A stretch of 64,000 bases of DNA from NCBI RefSeq assembly GCF_020215645.1, contig NZ_CP084058.1, positions 186,001 to 250,000 on the forward strand, given 5' to 3'. A model generated the notes under the pieces. That model did no database searches. It was not told where the DNA came from and saw only the letters and a list, made by a program, of their open reading frames with translations. The number at the start of each line of letters is the position of its first letter. The first letter of the stretch is position 1. The translations under genes were made by a program, and so were the position numbers. Source of the DNA: Nonomuraea gerenzanensis (GTDB lineage: Bacteria; Actinomycetota; Actinomycetes; Streptosporangiales; Streptosporangiaceae). Below are positions 29,784 through 37,681 of the stretch, in pieces.

Positions 29784-30929
29784 ATGTACGAGCCAACCCC
29801 TGACGATCGATTCACGTTCGGTCTGTGGACGGTCGGCTGGCAGGCGCGTGACCCGTTCGGGGACGCCGCTCGGGCGCCCCTCGACCCGGTCCAGAGCGTG
29901 CACCGGCTTGCCGAGCTGGGGGCCTACGGCGTCACCTTCCACGACGACGACCTGCTCGCCGTCGAGCCTGATCGCGAGCGGGCGATCGCGGCCTTTCGGA
30001 AAGCGCTTGCTGAGACTGGGCTGAAAGTGCCCATGGCCACCACGAACCTGTTCACCCACCCCGTCTTCCGCGACGGCGCCTTCACCAGCAACGACCGTGA
30101 CGTGCGCCGATACGCCTTACGCAAGGTCATGCGCAACCTCGACCTGGCCGCCTCGCTGGGCGCCTCCACCTACGTGTGCTGGGGCGGCCGCGAGGGGGCC
30201 GAGTCCGACGCGGCCAAGGACGTGCGCGCCGCGCTCGGCCGCTACAAGGAGGCCATCGACCTGCTCTGCGGTTACGTCCGCGAGCGCGGCTACGACCTGC
30301 GCTTCGCCCTGGAGCCCAAGCCGAACGAGCCCCGCGGCGACATCCTGCTGCCCACGATCGGCCACGCCCTGGCCTTCATCGGCGAGCTTGAGCACCCCGA
30401 GATGGTCGGGCTCAACCCCGAGGTCGGCCACGAGCAGATGGCCGGCCTGAACGTCGTGCATGGCATCGCCCAGGCCCTGTGGCACGGCAAGCTGTTCCAC
30501 ATCGACCTCAACGGCCAGCACGGCCCCCGCTTCGACCAGGACCTGGTCTTCGGCCACGGCGACGTGATGAGCGCGTTCTTCCTGGTGGACCTGCTGGAGC
30601 ACGGCGGCTACGACGGGCCCCGCCACTTCGACTACAAGCCTTTGCGTACCGAGGACGCGGGGGACGTGTGGGTCTCGGCCGCCGCCAACATGCGCACGTA
30701 CCTGATACTGCGGGACAAGGCCCGCAGCTTCCGCGCCGACCCGGAAGTGCGCGAGGCCATGCGGGCCTCCCGCGTGGAGGAGCTGGGCCTGCCCACGCTC
30801 AACCGCGGCGAGACGCTGGCCGACCTCGCGGCCGACGACTTCGATCCCGAGGCAGCGGCGGCGCGCGGATACCATTTCTCCCATCTGAACCAGCTTGCGC
30901 TGGAGCACTTGTTAGGAGTTCGTGGGTGA
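29784..30929 (+). CDS. xylA: xylose isomerase
   Basis: Class I xylose isomerase of 381 residues (the actinomycete size), which converts D-xylose to D-xylulose. The Streptomyces-type sequence is intact: [15 protein letters not shown], the catalytic His in [10 protein letters not shown], the metal ligand Glu in [13 protein letters not shown], the second site in [16 protein letters not shown], and [20 protein letters not shown] with the Asp ligands. GGGGAG precedes the ATG. The 3' end overlaps the xylulokinase start (GTGA), making one operon for xylose catabolism. No ROK-type XylR is in the window. Confidence 0.98.
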   Translation: MYEPTPDDRFTFGLWTVGWQARDPFGDAARAPLDPVQSVHRLAELGAYGVTFHDDDLLAVEPDRERAIAAFRKALAETGLKVPMATTNLFTHPVFRDGAFTSNDRDVRRYALRKVMRNLDLAASLGASTYVCWGGREGAESDAAKDVRAALGRYKEAIDLLCGYVRERGYDLRFALEPKPNEPRGDILLPTIGHALAFIGELEHPEMVGLNPEVGHEQMAGLNVVHGIAQALWHGKLFHIDLNGQHGPRFDQDLVFGHGDVMSAFFLVDLLEHGGYDGPRHFDYKPLRTEDAGDVWVSAAANMRTYLILRDKARSFRADPEVREAMRASRVEELGLPTLNRGETLADLAADDFDPEAAAARGYHFSHLNQLALEHLLGVRG

Positions 30930-32359
30930 CGCTGGTCGCTGGGGTCGATTCCTCCACGCAGAGTTGCAAGGTCGTCATTCGAGACGCGGAGACGGGAGAG
31001 CTGGTACGCCAGGGCCGCGCCGGCCATCCGGCGGGCACCGAGGTGCACCCCTCCCACTGGTGGACCGCCTTGCTGCGGGCCATCGAGGAGGCCGGTGGGC
31101 TCGACGGGGTGGCCGCCATCAGTGTGGGCGGGCAGCAGCACGGCATGGTCTGCCTCGACGAGTTCGGAAATGTCGTACGCGAGGCCCTGCTGTGGAACGA
31201 CACCCGCTCCGCCCAGGCCGCCCTCGACCTGATCGCCGAGCTGGGCGGCCCCCAGGCGTGGGCCGACGGCGTCGGCTCGGTGCCGGTGGCCTCGTTCACC
31301 GTGACCAAGCTGCGCTGGCTGGCCGAGCACGAGCCCGACAACGCCCGCCGCACGGCCGCCGTCTGCCTGCCGCACGACTGGCTCACCTGGCGGCTGTCGG
31401 GCGCGCTCGCCTCCGGCGTGCCGTTCTCGGCCGCCGCCTGGCAGGACGCGCCGCTGCCGCCGCTGTCGCATCTGGTCACCGACCGGGGTGACGCCTCGGG
31501 CACCGGTTACTGGTCGCCGGCGACGGGCGCCTACCGTACGGACCTGCTCAAGGCGGCCTTCGGCGCGGTCCCGCTGCTGCCCAGGGTGCTCGGCCCGGCC
31601 GAGGAGGCGGGCGCGGCGGTGGCAGGGGGCTCCGGCCCCGTGCTGATCGCCCCCGGCACGGGCGACAACATGGCCGCCGCGCTCGGCGTGGGGGCCCGCT
31701 CGGGCGACGTCGTGGTGTCGCTGGGGACGTCCGGCACGGTGTTCGCGGTCGCGGAGACGCCCAGCGCCGATCCGACGGGCGCCGTCGCGGGCTTCGCCGA
31801 CGCGACGGGCCGCTTCCTGCCGCTGGTGTGCACGCTCAACGCCGCCCGCGTCATGGACGCCGCCGCCCGCATCGCCGGGGTCTCCCTGGACGAGCTCGGC
31901 ACCCTCGCCCTCCAGGCGCCTCCGGGAGCCGACGGTCTCACGCTGGTCCCGTACCTGGAGGGTGAGCGCACCCCGAACCGGCCCACCGCCACCGGCTCCA
32001 TCCACGGCCTGACCCTGGCCACCTCCACCCCCGCCCACCTGGCGCGGGCCGCCGTCGAAGGCATGCTCTGCGGCCTGGCCGACGCGCTCGACGCGCTGGC
32101 GCTGCGGCCGGAGCGGGTGCTGCTGATCGGCGGCGCGGCCCGGTCGGAGGCGGTGCGCCGGATCGCTCCGACGATCTTCGGCGTGCCCATCACGGTGCCG
32201 CCGCCCGCCGAGTACGTCGCCGACGGCGCCGCCCACCAGGCGGCCACGCTGGTGACGGCCCCCGATTGGCAGTTGGGTGACACGGCCGTGTACGAGGGGG
32301 AGGCCGTCCCCTCGATCCGCGACCGCTACGCCCGCGCCACGGGTCACATCCTGGACTGA
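30926..32359 (+). CDS. xylB: xylulokinase
   Basis: FGGY-family carbohydrate kinase of 477 residues, which phosphorylates D-xylulose to xylulose 5-phosphate. N-terminal phosphate motif [14 protein letters not shown]; substrate block [31 protein letters not shown] and the adenosine block [15 protein letters not shown]. The GTG at 30926 lies inside the xylA stop with AGGAG seven bases upstream, so it is translationally coupled. A strong hairpin terminator lies at 32646. Confidence 0.97.
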   Translation: MTLVAGVDSSTQSCKVVIRDAETGELVRQGRAGHPAGTEVHPSHWWTALLRAIEEAGGLDGVAAISVGGQQHGMVCLDEFGNVVREALLWNDTRSAQAALDLIAELGGPQAWADGVGSVPVASFTVTKLRWLAEHEPDNARRTAAVCLPHDWLTWRLSGALASGVPFSAAAWQDAPLPPLSHLVTDRGDASGTGYWSPATGAYRTDLLKAAFGAVPLLPRVLGPAEEAGAAVAGGSGPVLIAPGTGDNMAAALGVGARSGDVVVSLGTSGTVFAVAETPSADPTGAVAGFADATGRFLPLVCTLNAARVMDAAARIAGVSLDELGTLALQAPPGADGLTLVPYLEGERTPNRPTATGSIHGLTLATSTPAHLARAAVEGMLCGLADALDALALRPERVLLIGGAARSEAVRRIAPTIFGVPITVPPPAEYVADGAAHQAATLVTAPDWQLGDTAVYEGEAVPSIRDRYARATGHILD

Positions 32360-32370
32360 CTCGCCCGCCC

Positions 32371-32480
32371 CGGCCGTCCAGCCGCCCGTCCAGCCGCCTG
32401 GCCGTCCAGCCGCCCGCCCGTCCAGCGCCGGGCCGTCCAGCGGTCCGGCCGGCCGTCCAGCCGCCCGGCCGTGCCGCCTG
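32371..32480. repeat. cluster of short GC-rich repeats (ccgtccagccgcc type)
   Basis: About ten imperfect copies of a core CCGTCCAGCCGCC, variably spaced, directly follow xylB. No protein signature is seen in any frame, and the rest of the 400-bp gap up to 32645 shows nothing definable. Possibly slippage-generated. Confidence 0.6.
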
Positions 32481-32645
32481 CACGGCCGGGCGCCGCAGCG
32501 CGTAAGACCCCACCCGCGCGCTTCGGGGGCCGCAGCTCGCGGAATCCGCCGGCGAGCTGCGGCGCACGACCCGTCGGCGAGCCGTCCAGGGTCGGCGCCG
32601 TCCACGTGCCCGGGCGGGGCGGCACCGTCCACACCCTGCTCGCCA

Positions 32646-32677
32646 CCGGGCCCCCGGACCACCGTCCGGGGGCCCGG
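32646..32677. terminator. strong hairpin after the xyl operon
   Basis: A 14-bp perfect stem, CCGGGCCCCCGGAC (32646-32659) with GTCCGGGGGCCCGG (32664-32677) around CACC. No T-tract follows. Confidence 0.6.
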
Positions 32678-32762
32678 CGCGTCGTGACTCAGGGGAGGGT
32701 CAGGGTCGGCTCGGGGACGGCACCGGATGCCGGAGCGGGGGCCGGGCCGGGAGAGTGAGGGC

Positions 32763-33446
32763 ATGACCGCAGTGAAGAGGCTCTCCCCCTGGATCGCCTG
32801 CGCCTCGATCCTGTTCTCGGTGGTCGCCGTGGTGGCGGGCCAGTTCGGCCCCGACCCCTACCTCGACCCCATGAACATCACCGTCAGCGAGTACGCCGTG
32901 TCCGACCGCGGGGGCGTCACGGAGGTCGCGATGGCGGTGCTCGGCATCGGGTCCCTGGCGCTGCTCCTGGGGCTGCGGTCGGCGGGGGCGCCCGTCAAGG
33001 GCGCGCCGCAGTGGTTGCTGGCGGTGTGGTCCGGGGCCCTCGTGGTGGCCGCGGTGGTCCCGACCACCCCCATCGGGCACGATCTCGACCTGGCGGCCCA
33101 GATCCACCGGTACGTCTCGATCGCCGCGTTCGTCAGCCTGCCTGCCGCCGGCGCGCTGCTGGTGCCCAGACTGGCCTCAGACGCCTCCTGGAAGCCTGTG
33201 GCGAGGGTGGTGGAGTGGGTGGCCCTGGCGGGGGGTTTCGGGCTGCTGGCGATCACGTACGTGGCCATGCCGGGCGAGCGGGTGATGATCGGGCTCGTGG
33301 AGCGGCTGCTGCTGGGGGCCGAGGTGGCGTTGCTGGCGGTGCTGGCGGGATGGCTCGTCAGGCTCACGTGGCAGCGGAGCGCCGCACGGACCGCCATGGC
33401 CGCAAATTTCCCGACATATCACAGATTTATCGCTAGTCGATCTTAA
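32763..33446 (+). CDS. DUF998 membrane protein
   Basis: Protein of about 227 residues with six hydrophobic helices. The N-terminal region WIACASILFSVVAVVAGQF, then DPMNITVSEYAVSDRGGV and GLLAITYVAMPGERVMIGLV match DUF998, a family of polytopic membrane proteins of unknown function. The ATG at 32763 follows GAGGGC closely. It is separated from the xyl genes by a hairpin and stands alone. Confidence 0.85.
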   Translation: MTAVKRLSPWIACASILFSVVAVVAGQFGPDPYLDPMNITVSEYAVSDRGGVTEVAMAVLGIGSLALLLGLRSAGAPVKGAPQWLLAVWSGALVVAAVVPTTPIGHDLDLAAQIHRYVSIAAFVSLPAAGALLVPRLASDASWKPVARVVEWVALAGGFGLLAITYVAMPGERVMIGLVERLLLGAEVALLAVLAGWLVRLTWQRSAARTAMAANFPTYHRFIASRS

Positions 33447-33502
33447 AAGCATCTGTTTCGGTGCTATTCTCTCCCGCGATCTTCTATCCGGGAGCAGGTG
33501 TC

Positions 33503-35905
33503 ATGGCATCGGGCAGATCCATCAGATTCAAGATCTCGACGCTGCTCGTCATCCCCTTGATCTCCCTGATCGCGCTCTGGGGCTTCGCCGCGAGCACCAC
33601 GTCGGGGGAGGCTCTCAACCTGCTCAAGGTCGAGACCATCTGGACGGACGTGATCAACAACGCCGACGGCCTGGTGGGCAACCTCCAGACCGAGCGGCTG
33701 GCCTCGGCCGAGCGCCTGGCCGGCACGGCGAGCGACCCGGACGCGCTGGCCAAGGCGCGGGCCAAGGTGGACAACAACAACAAGACGCTCCGCCAGCGGG
33801 CCATGGGCGAGGACGCGCAGTCGGCGCTCACGGACGACATGAAGACCCAGCTCCAGACGGTCTTCGAGGCGATCGACCGGCTGCCGGACATCCGGCGCAA
33901 GGTGGACGACCGCCGGCTCACCCCGGGTGGCCTCGTCACCGAGTACGCGAAGATCTCCGACGAGATCCACCTGTTGTACTCCCGGCTGACGATGAGCACG
34001 GACCTGGAGCTGGCGCTGCAGGCACAGGGCCTGATCTCGGCCGACGAGGTGCGCGAGCTGCTGGCCCGCGAGCACGCCATGATCATCGCCGCCGACGGCC
34101 GGGTGAGCATGCACGACCTGCACCTGCTGGCCGGCATCGACGGCACCCGCAGGCACCTGTTCCCCAAGGCCCTGGCCAACCTCGACACCGACCTGCGGGC
34201 CCCGTTCGAGAAGCTGTACTACTCGCCCCGCTACGTCACGATGGAGAACCTCCTTGAGGGCTACGTCGGCGGCGAGCCGCTGGACCTGGACCTCTGGAAG
34301 GGCATCTCCGAGCAGGTGCAGAAGGAGTACCGCGAGTCCATCTGGCGCACCGGCGACAAGCTGCTGGCCAGGATGGAGCCGGCGGGCGTGGCCATCGCGG
34401 TGCGGGCCGGGATCGCCGGCGCGCTCGGCCTGATCGCGGTCATCGTCTCGATCGTCATCTCCATCAAGATCGGCCGCAGGCTCACCAGGGAGCTGGGGAC
34501 GCTCCGCCGTACCGCGCTGGACCTGGCGGAGATCAGGCTGCCCGACGTGGTGGCCAAGCTGCGCAAGGGCGAGCCCGTGGACATCGCGGCCGAGGCGCCG
34601 CCGATCACGGTCAGCCAGAAGTCGACCAGCGAGGTCCGTGACCTGGCTGCGGCCTTCGACAGCGTGCAGAGCACGGCCGTGGACGCCGCCGTGGAGCAGG
34701 CCAAGCTGCGCGAGGGCGTCTCCGAGGCGCTGCGGAACCTGGCCAGGCGCAGCCAGTCGCTGCTGCAGCGCCAGCTCAGGCTGCTGGATGAGATGCAGCG
34801 CCAGACCGAGGAGCCCGAGGCGCTGGAGCGCCTGTTCAAGCTCGACCACCTGACCACCCGCATGCGCCGCCACGCGGAGGGCCTGGTGCTGCTGTCGGGC
34901 GGCGCGGCGGGCCGCAGGTGGCGCGGCGTCATCCCGATGGAGGACGTGCTCAGCGGCGCCGCCGCCCAGGTCGAGGAGTACACCCGGGTACGCGTCTACC
35001 CGATGCCGGAGTGCGGCGTCTCCGGCTCGGCGGTGGCCGACCTCATGCACCTGTTCGCCGAGCTGATCGAGAACGCCACCACCTTCTCCTCGCCCAGCAA
35101 CGAGGTCTCCGTGCACGGCGAGATGGTCGGCAGGGGCTTCGCGGTCGAGGTCGAGGACCGTGGCCTCGGCCTGGACGACGCCACCCGCAAGGCGATCAAC
35201 GCGCGGCTGGCCAGCCCGCCGGAGTTCGACGCCTCGCAGACCGAGCGGCTGGGTTTCGCGGTGGTCGGCATGCTCGCCGCCAGGCACGGCATCAAGGTCA
35301 CGCTCAAGCCGTCGCCGTACGGGGGGACCACGGCCATCGTGCTCGTGCCCGGCACGCTGGTGGAGCCGATGGCCATGCCGGTGCAGCCGCTGGAGTTCGA
35401 GCCGGTGCCGGTCTCCATGATCCGGCCGGACCCGAACGAGGCCACGGGGCCGGGAGAGCTGCCCCGGCGCGTGCGTACCAGCAGGCGCAACGGGAACGGC
35501 GCCGCGGTCACGCCGACGGTGCTGCCGCAGCAGGCGCCGCCGCAGGACGACGCGCCGCCGCAGCAGCTGCCGCGCCGTGACCGCCCGACGGCCCTGCCGC
35601 AGCGGGAGCGGGCCACCGAACTGCCGCAGCGCGAGCGGGCCACCGAGCCGCCGCAGCGGGAGCGGACCGGCGAGCTGCCGCAGCGGGAGCGTCCCGCCGG
35701 GCTGCCGCAGCGCGAGCGGAGCACGGGACTGCCGCAGCGGGACCGGCAGCCGGGGCTGGCCCAGCGGCACATGCAGGAGCCGCCCGCCGCGTCACCGATG
35801 GAGGAGCGTTCGCCCGAGGAGACCAGGGCGCTGCTCTCCTCGCTCCAGTCCGGCTGGCAGCGCGGCCGGCAGGAAAGCGACCAGGATGGGGGATCTCAAT
35901 CGTGA
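33503..35905 (+). CDS. conservon sensor kinase CvnA-like, with repetitive QRER tail
   Basis: Membrane histidine-kinase-like protein of 800 residues of the CvnA (nitrate/nitrite-sensing NIT) type. Helix 1 (ISTLLVIPLISLIALWGFAA) and helix 2 (AGIAGALGLIAVIVSIVIS) bound an extracellular NIT domain. A HAMP-like segment, the helices FKLDHLTTRMRRHAEGLVLL and the ATPase block LFAELIENATTFSSPSNEVS with EDRGLGLD follow. The last ~180 residues are disordered and contain about eight near-repeats of LPQRERATE type. The ATG at 33503 has GGAGCAGG upstream. It overlaps the following DUF742 gene by four bases (GTGA). Confidence 0.92.
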   Translation: MASGRSIRFKISTLLVIPLISLIALWGFAASTTSGEALNLLKVETIWTDVINNADGLVGNLQTERLASAERLAGTASDPDALAKARAKVDNNNKTLRQRAMGEDAQSALTDDMKTQLQTVFEAIDRLPDIRRKVDDRRLTPGGLVTEYAKISDEIHLLYSRLTMSTDLELALQAQGLISADEVRELLAREHAMIIAADGRVSMHDLHLLAGIDGTRRHLFPKALANLDTDLRAPFEKLYYSPRYVTMENLLEGYVGGEPLDLDLWKGISEQVQKEYRESIWRTGDKLLARMEPAGVAIAVRAGIAGALGLIAVIVSIVISIKIGRRLTRELGTLRRTALDLAEIRLPDVVAKLRKGEPVDIAAEAPPITVSQKSTSEVRDLAAAFDSVQSTAVDAAVEQAKLREGVSEALRNLARRSQSLLQRQLRLLDEMQRQTEEPEALERLFKLDHLTTRMRRHAEGLVLLSGGAAGRRWRGVIPMEDVLSGAAAQVEEYTRVRVYPMPECGVSGSAVADLMHLFAELIENATTFSSPSNEVSVHGEMVGRGFAVEVEDRGLGLDDATRKAINARLASPPEFDASQTERLGFAVVGMLAARHGIKVTLKPSPYGGTTAIVLVPGTLVEPMAMPVQPLEFEPVPVSMIRPDPNEATGPGELPRRVRTSRRNGNGAAVTPTVLPQQAPPQDDAPPQQLPRRDRPTALPQRERATELPQRERATEPPQRERTGELPQRERPAGLPQRERSTGLPQRDRQPGLAQRHMQEPPAASPMEERSPEETRALLSSLQSGWQRGRQESDQDGGSQS

Positions 35906-36276
35906 GCCGCGAGCACGAGTGGGTTGACGAGGAGGCCGGGCCGGTCGTGCGGCCGTACGCGGTCGCGCGCGGACGCACCAAGTCCGCCTCCTCGGAGGTC
36001 GACCTGCTGGCGATCGTCGTCTCGACGGGGCTGCCCGCCCCGTCCAAGGCCGAGCTGGGCGCGCAGCACCGGCGCCTGCTGGCCTGCGTGGCCCAGAAGA
36101 GCAGGCCCGTCGTGGAGGTCGCCTCCGACGTGGGCCTGCCCGTCGGCGTGGTCAGGGTGCTGCTGGGGGACCTGCTGGAGCACGGCCTGGTGACGGTGCG
36201 CCCGCAGCGCGACAAGGCCGCCACCCCGACGGAGAGCCTGCTCCGCGAGGTGATCAACGGGCTCCGGGCGTTGTGA
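35902..36276 (+). CDS. DUF742 protein, CvnC-like
   Basis: Protein of 124 residues, the DNA-binding-like winged-helix component of conservons. The opening EHEWVDEEAGPVVRPYAVAR and the end ESLLREVINGLRAL are the DUF742 signature; the helix RPVVEVASDVGLPVGVVRVL resembles a MarR-type fold. The GTG overlaps the stop of the sensor. This reduced array lacks its own CvnB (roadblock) and CvnD (GTPase), unlike the convergent complete array. Confidence 0.93.
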   Translation: MSREHEWVDEEAGPVVRPYAVARGRTKSASSEVDLLAIVVSTGLPAPSKAELGAQHRRLLACVAQKSRPVVEVASDVGLPVGVVRVLLGDLLEHGLVTVRPQRDKAATPTESLLREVINGLRAL

Positions 36277-36360
36277 CCGCCGTGCTCAGTCTGCCGACCG
36301 CTGTGCTCAGTCTGCCGACCGCTGTGCTCAGTTGGCCGGCTGCCGTGCTCAGTTGGCCGA
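36275..36360. repeat. 21-bp tandem repeat at conservon convergence
   Basis: Four consecutive units of about 21 bp (core GTGCTCAGTCTGCC or GTGCTCAGTTGGCC) between the stops of the two converging arrays. The last unit contains the stop of the GTPase gene. Read in a shifted minus-strand frame they encode a heptad such as LSTAVGR. The pattern fits replication slippage from the 3' end of the GTPase gene. Confidence 0.8.
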
Positions 36361-36921
36361 GGTGAGCGTCCGCAGGGAGTGCTCGACCAGCGTGATCATG
36401 ACCTCCTTGGCCGAGGTCCTGCGGCGCACGTCGCACAGCATGACCGGGACGTCGTCGTCCAGGTCGAGCGCGATGCGCACGTCGTCCACGCTGTGCCGCT
36501 CCGCGCCGTCGAAGCAGTTGACGGCCACCACGAACGGCGTGCCGCGCTGCTCGAAGTAGTCGACGGAGGGGAAGCAGTCGGTCAGCCGCCGGGTGTCGGC
36601 GATCACGACCGCGCCCAGCGCGCCGTAGGACAGCTCGTCCCACATGAACCAGAAGCGCTCCTGCCCCGGCGTCCCGAACAGGTAGACGACCAGCCCCTCG
36701 CGGATCGTGATGCGGCCGAAGTCCATCGCCACGGTCGTGGTGGTCTTGGCCTCGACCCCGTCGAGGTCGTCCACGCCGATCCCGCGGTCGGAGAGCACCT
36801 CCTCCGTGCGCAGCGGCTTGATCTCGCTGATCGACCCGACCAGGGTGGTCTTGCCGACGCCGAACCCCCCTGCGATCAAAATCTTGAGCGCGACGGGGTC
36901 CTCAGAGAGCACGGAGTCCAT
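36349..36921 (-). CDS. conservon small GTPase CvnD
   Basis: Ras-like GTPase of 190 residues typical of conservons. P-loop GGFGVGKTT (residues 18-26), switch II/G3 FGTPGQERFWF, and instead of NKxD the motif AVNCFDGAERH typical of the CvnD family. The C-terminal CDVRRRTSAKEVMITLVEH is present. Signals run from the CvnA kinase via roadblock and DUF742 to this GTPase. It overlaps the upstream DUF742 gene by 20 bp. Its stop is duplicated in the 21-bp tandem repeat downstream. Confidence 0.95.
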   Translation of the reverse strand: MDSVLSEDPVALKILIAGGFGVGKTTLVGSISEIKPLRTEEVLSDRGIGVDDLDGVEAKTTTTVAMDFGRITIREGLVVYLFGTPGQERFWFMWDELSYGALGAVVIADTRRLTDCFPSVDYFEQRGTPFVVAVNCFDGAERHSVDDVRIALDLDDDVPVMLCDVRRRTSAKEVMITLVEHSLRTLTSAN

Positions 36922-37264
36922 TGATCACTTCCTTGAGAATGCGCTCATTCGACCGCGCTCCTCCGGCTGAGGGCGACGTCACCGAGATGAGGCCGTGGTC
37001 ACGCATGTCGCCGAGTAACACCCTGACGACACCGACGGGCAGGTCGAGCTCGACGGCCAGGTCGGCCAGCGAGATCGGTTCACGGGCTGCCCGCAGGATG
37101 AGTTGCTGTTCGGGCCCGAGCTCGCCAGGGGGGTCGCCGATGGCGCGCACGGTGGCCACGAGGTCGAACGCGTCTCCTGATGAGCGTGTGCGACCGCGAA
37201 TGAGAGCATAGGGCCGGACGACCGGTCCCGCCTCCTCATCGAACCACTGCGGGCTATCGCTCAT
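36902..37264 (-). CDS. conservon DUF742 protein CvnC
   Basis: Protein of 120 residues: SPQWFDEEAGPVVRPYALIR at the start, LILRAAREPISLADLAVELD and LPVGVVRVLLGDMRDHGLIS in the winged-helix core, and ERILKEVINGLRAL at the end, nearly identical to the partner in the other array. The start overlaps the roadblock stop (ATGA) and the 3' end overlaps the GTPase gene, so the four-gene array is tightly coupled. Confidence 0.95.
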   Translation of the reverse strand: MSDSPQWFDEEAGPVVRPYALIRGRTRSSGDAFDLVATVRAIGDPPGELGPEQQLILRAAREPISLADLAVELDLPVGVVRVLLGDMRDHGLISVTSPSAGGARSNERILKEVINGLRAL

Positions 37265-37668
37265 GACGCTCCAGCGCGCGGGTTGGTGGTGATGTGCTGG
37301 CCCACCCGCTTGACCAGCATCGCCATCTCGTAGGCGATCTGGCCGACGTCCACGTTCGCCTCGGCGATGACGGCCAGGCAGGTGCCCTGGCCGGCCGCCG
37401 TCACGAACAGGAACGCCGACTCCATCTCCACGATCGTCTGGCGCACGTCGCCGCCGCCGAAATGCCGCCCGGTGCCGCGGGCCAGGCTCTGGAACCCGGC
37501 CGCCACGGCCGACAGGTGCTCGGCGTCCTCGCGCGTCAGGGCCTTGGAATGGCCCACGGCCAGGCCGTCGGTCGACAGGATGACCGCCTGGCGTACGGCG
37601 GCGACCCTCGTGGCGAGGTCGTCCAGCAGCCAGTTCAGCTCACCGGTGTTGGTGGTCGGCGCACTCAT
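37261..37668 (-). CDS. conservon roadblock/LC7 protein CvnB
   Basis: Roadblock/LC7 protein of 135 residues, the dimeric GTPase-binding platform of conservons: LNWLLDDLATRVAAVRQAVI, LSTDGLAVGHSKALTREDAE, VEMESAFLFVTAAGQGTCLA and VGQIAYEMAMLVKRVGQHI. The C-terminal lies on the DUF742 start. It probably regulates the adjacent CvnD, by analogy with Cvn studies in Streptomyces. Confidence 0.95.
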   Translation of the reverse strand: MSAPTTNTGELNWLLDDLATRVAAVRQAVILSTDGLAVGHSKALTREDAEHLSAVAAGFQSLARGTGRHFGGGDVRQTIVEMESAFLFVTAAGQGTCLAVIAEANVDVGQIAYEMAMLVKRVGQHITTNPRAGAS

Positions 37669-37681
37669 GCATCCCCCTTAC

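Noticed and set aside
32480..32700. Frames through the GC-rich repeat region after xylB
   Set aside because: Repeat-derived Arg/Gly/Pro translations; no family pattern.
35545..35775. CRISPR array
   Set aside because: Repeats are protein-coding near-tandem units without spacers; no cas genes in the window.
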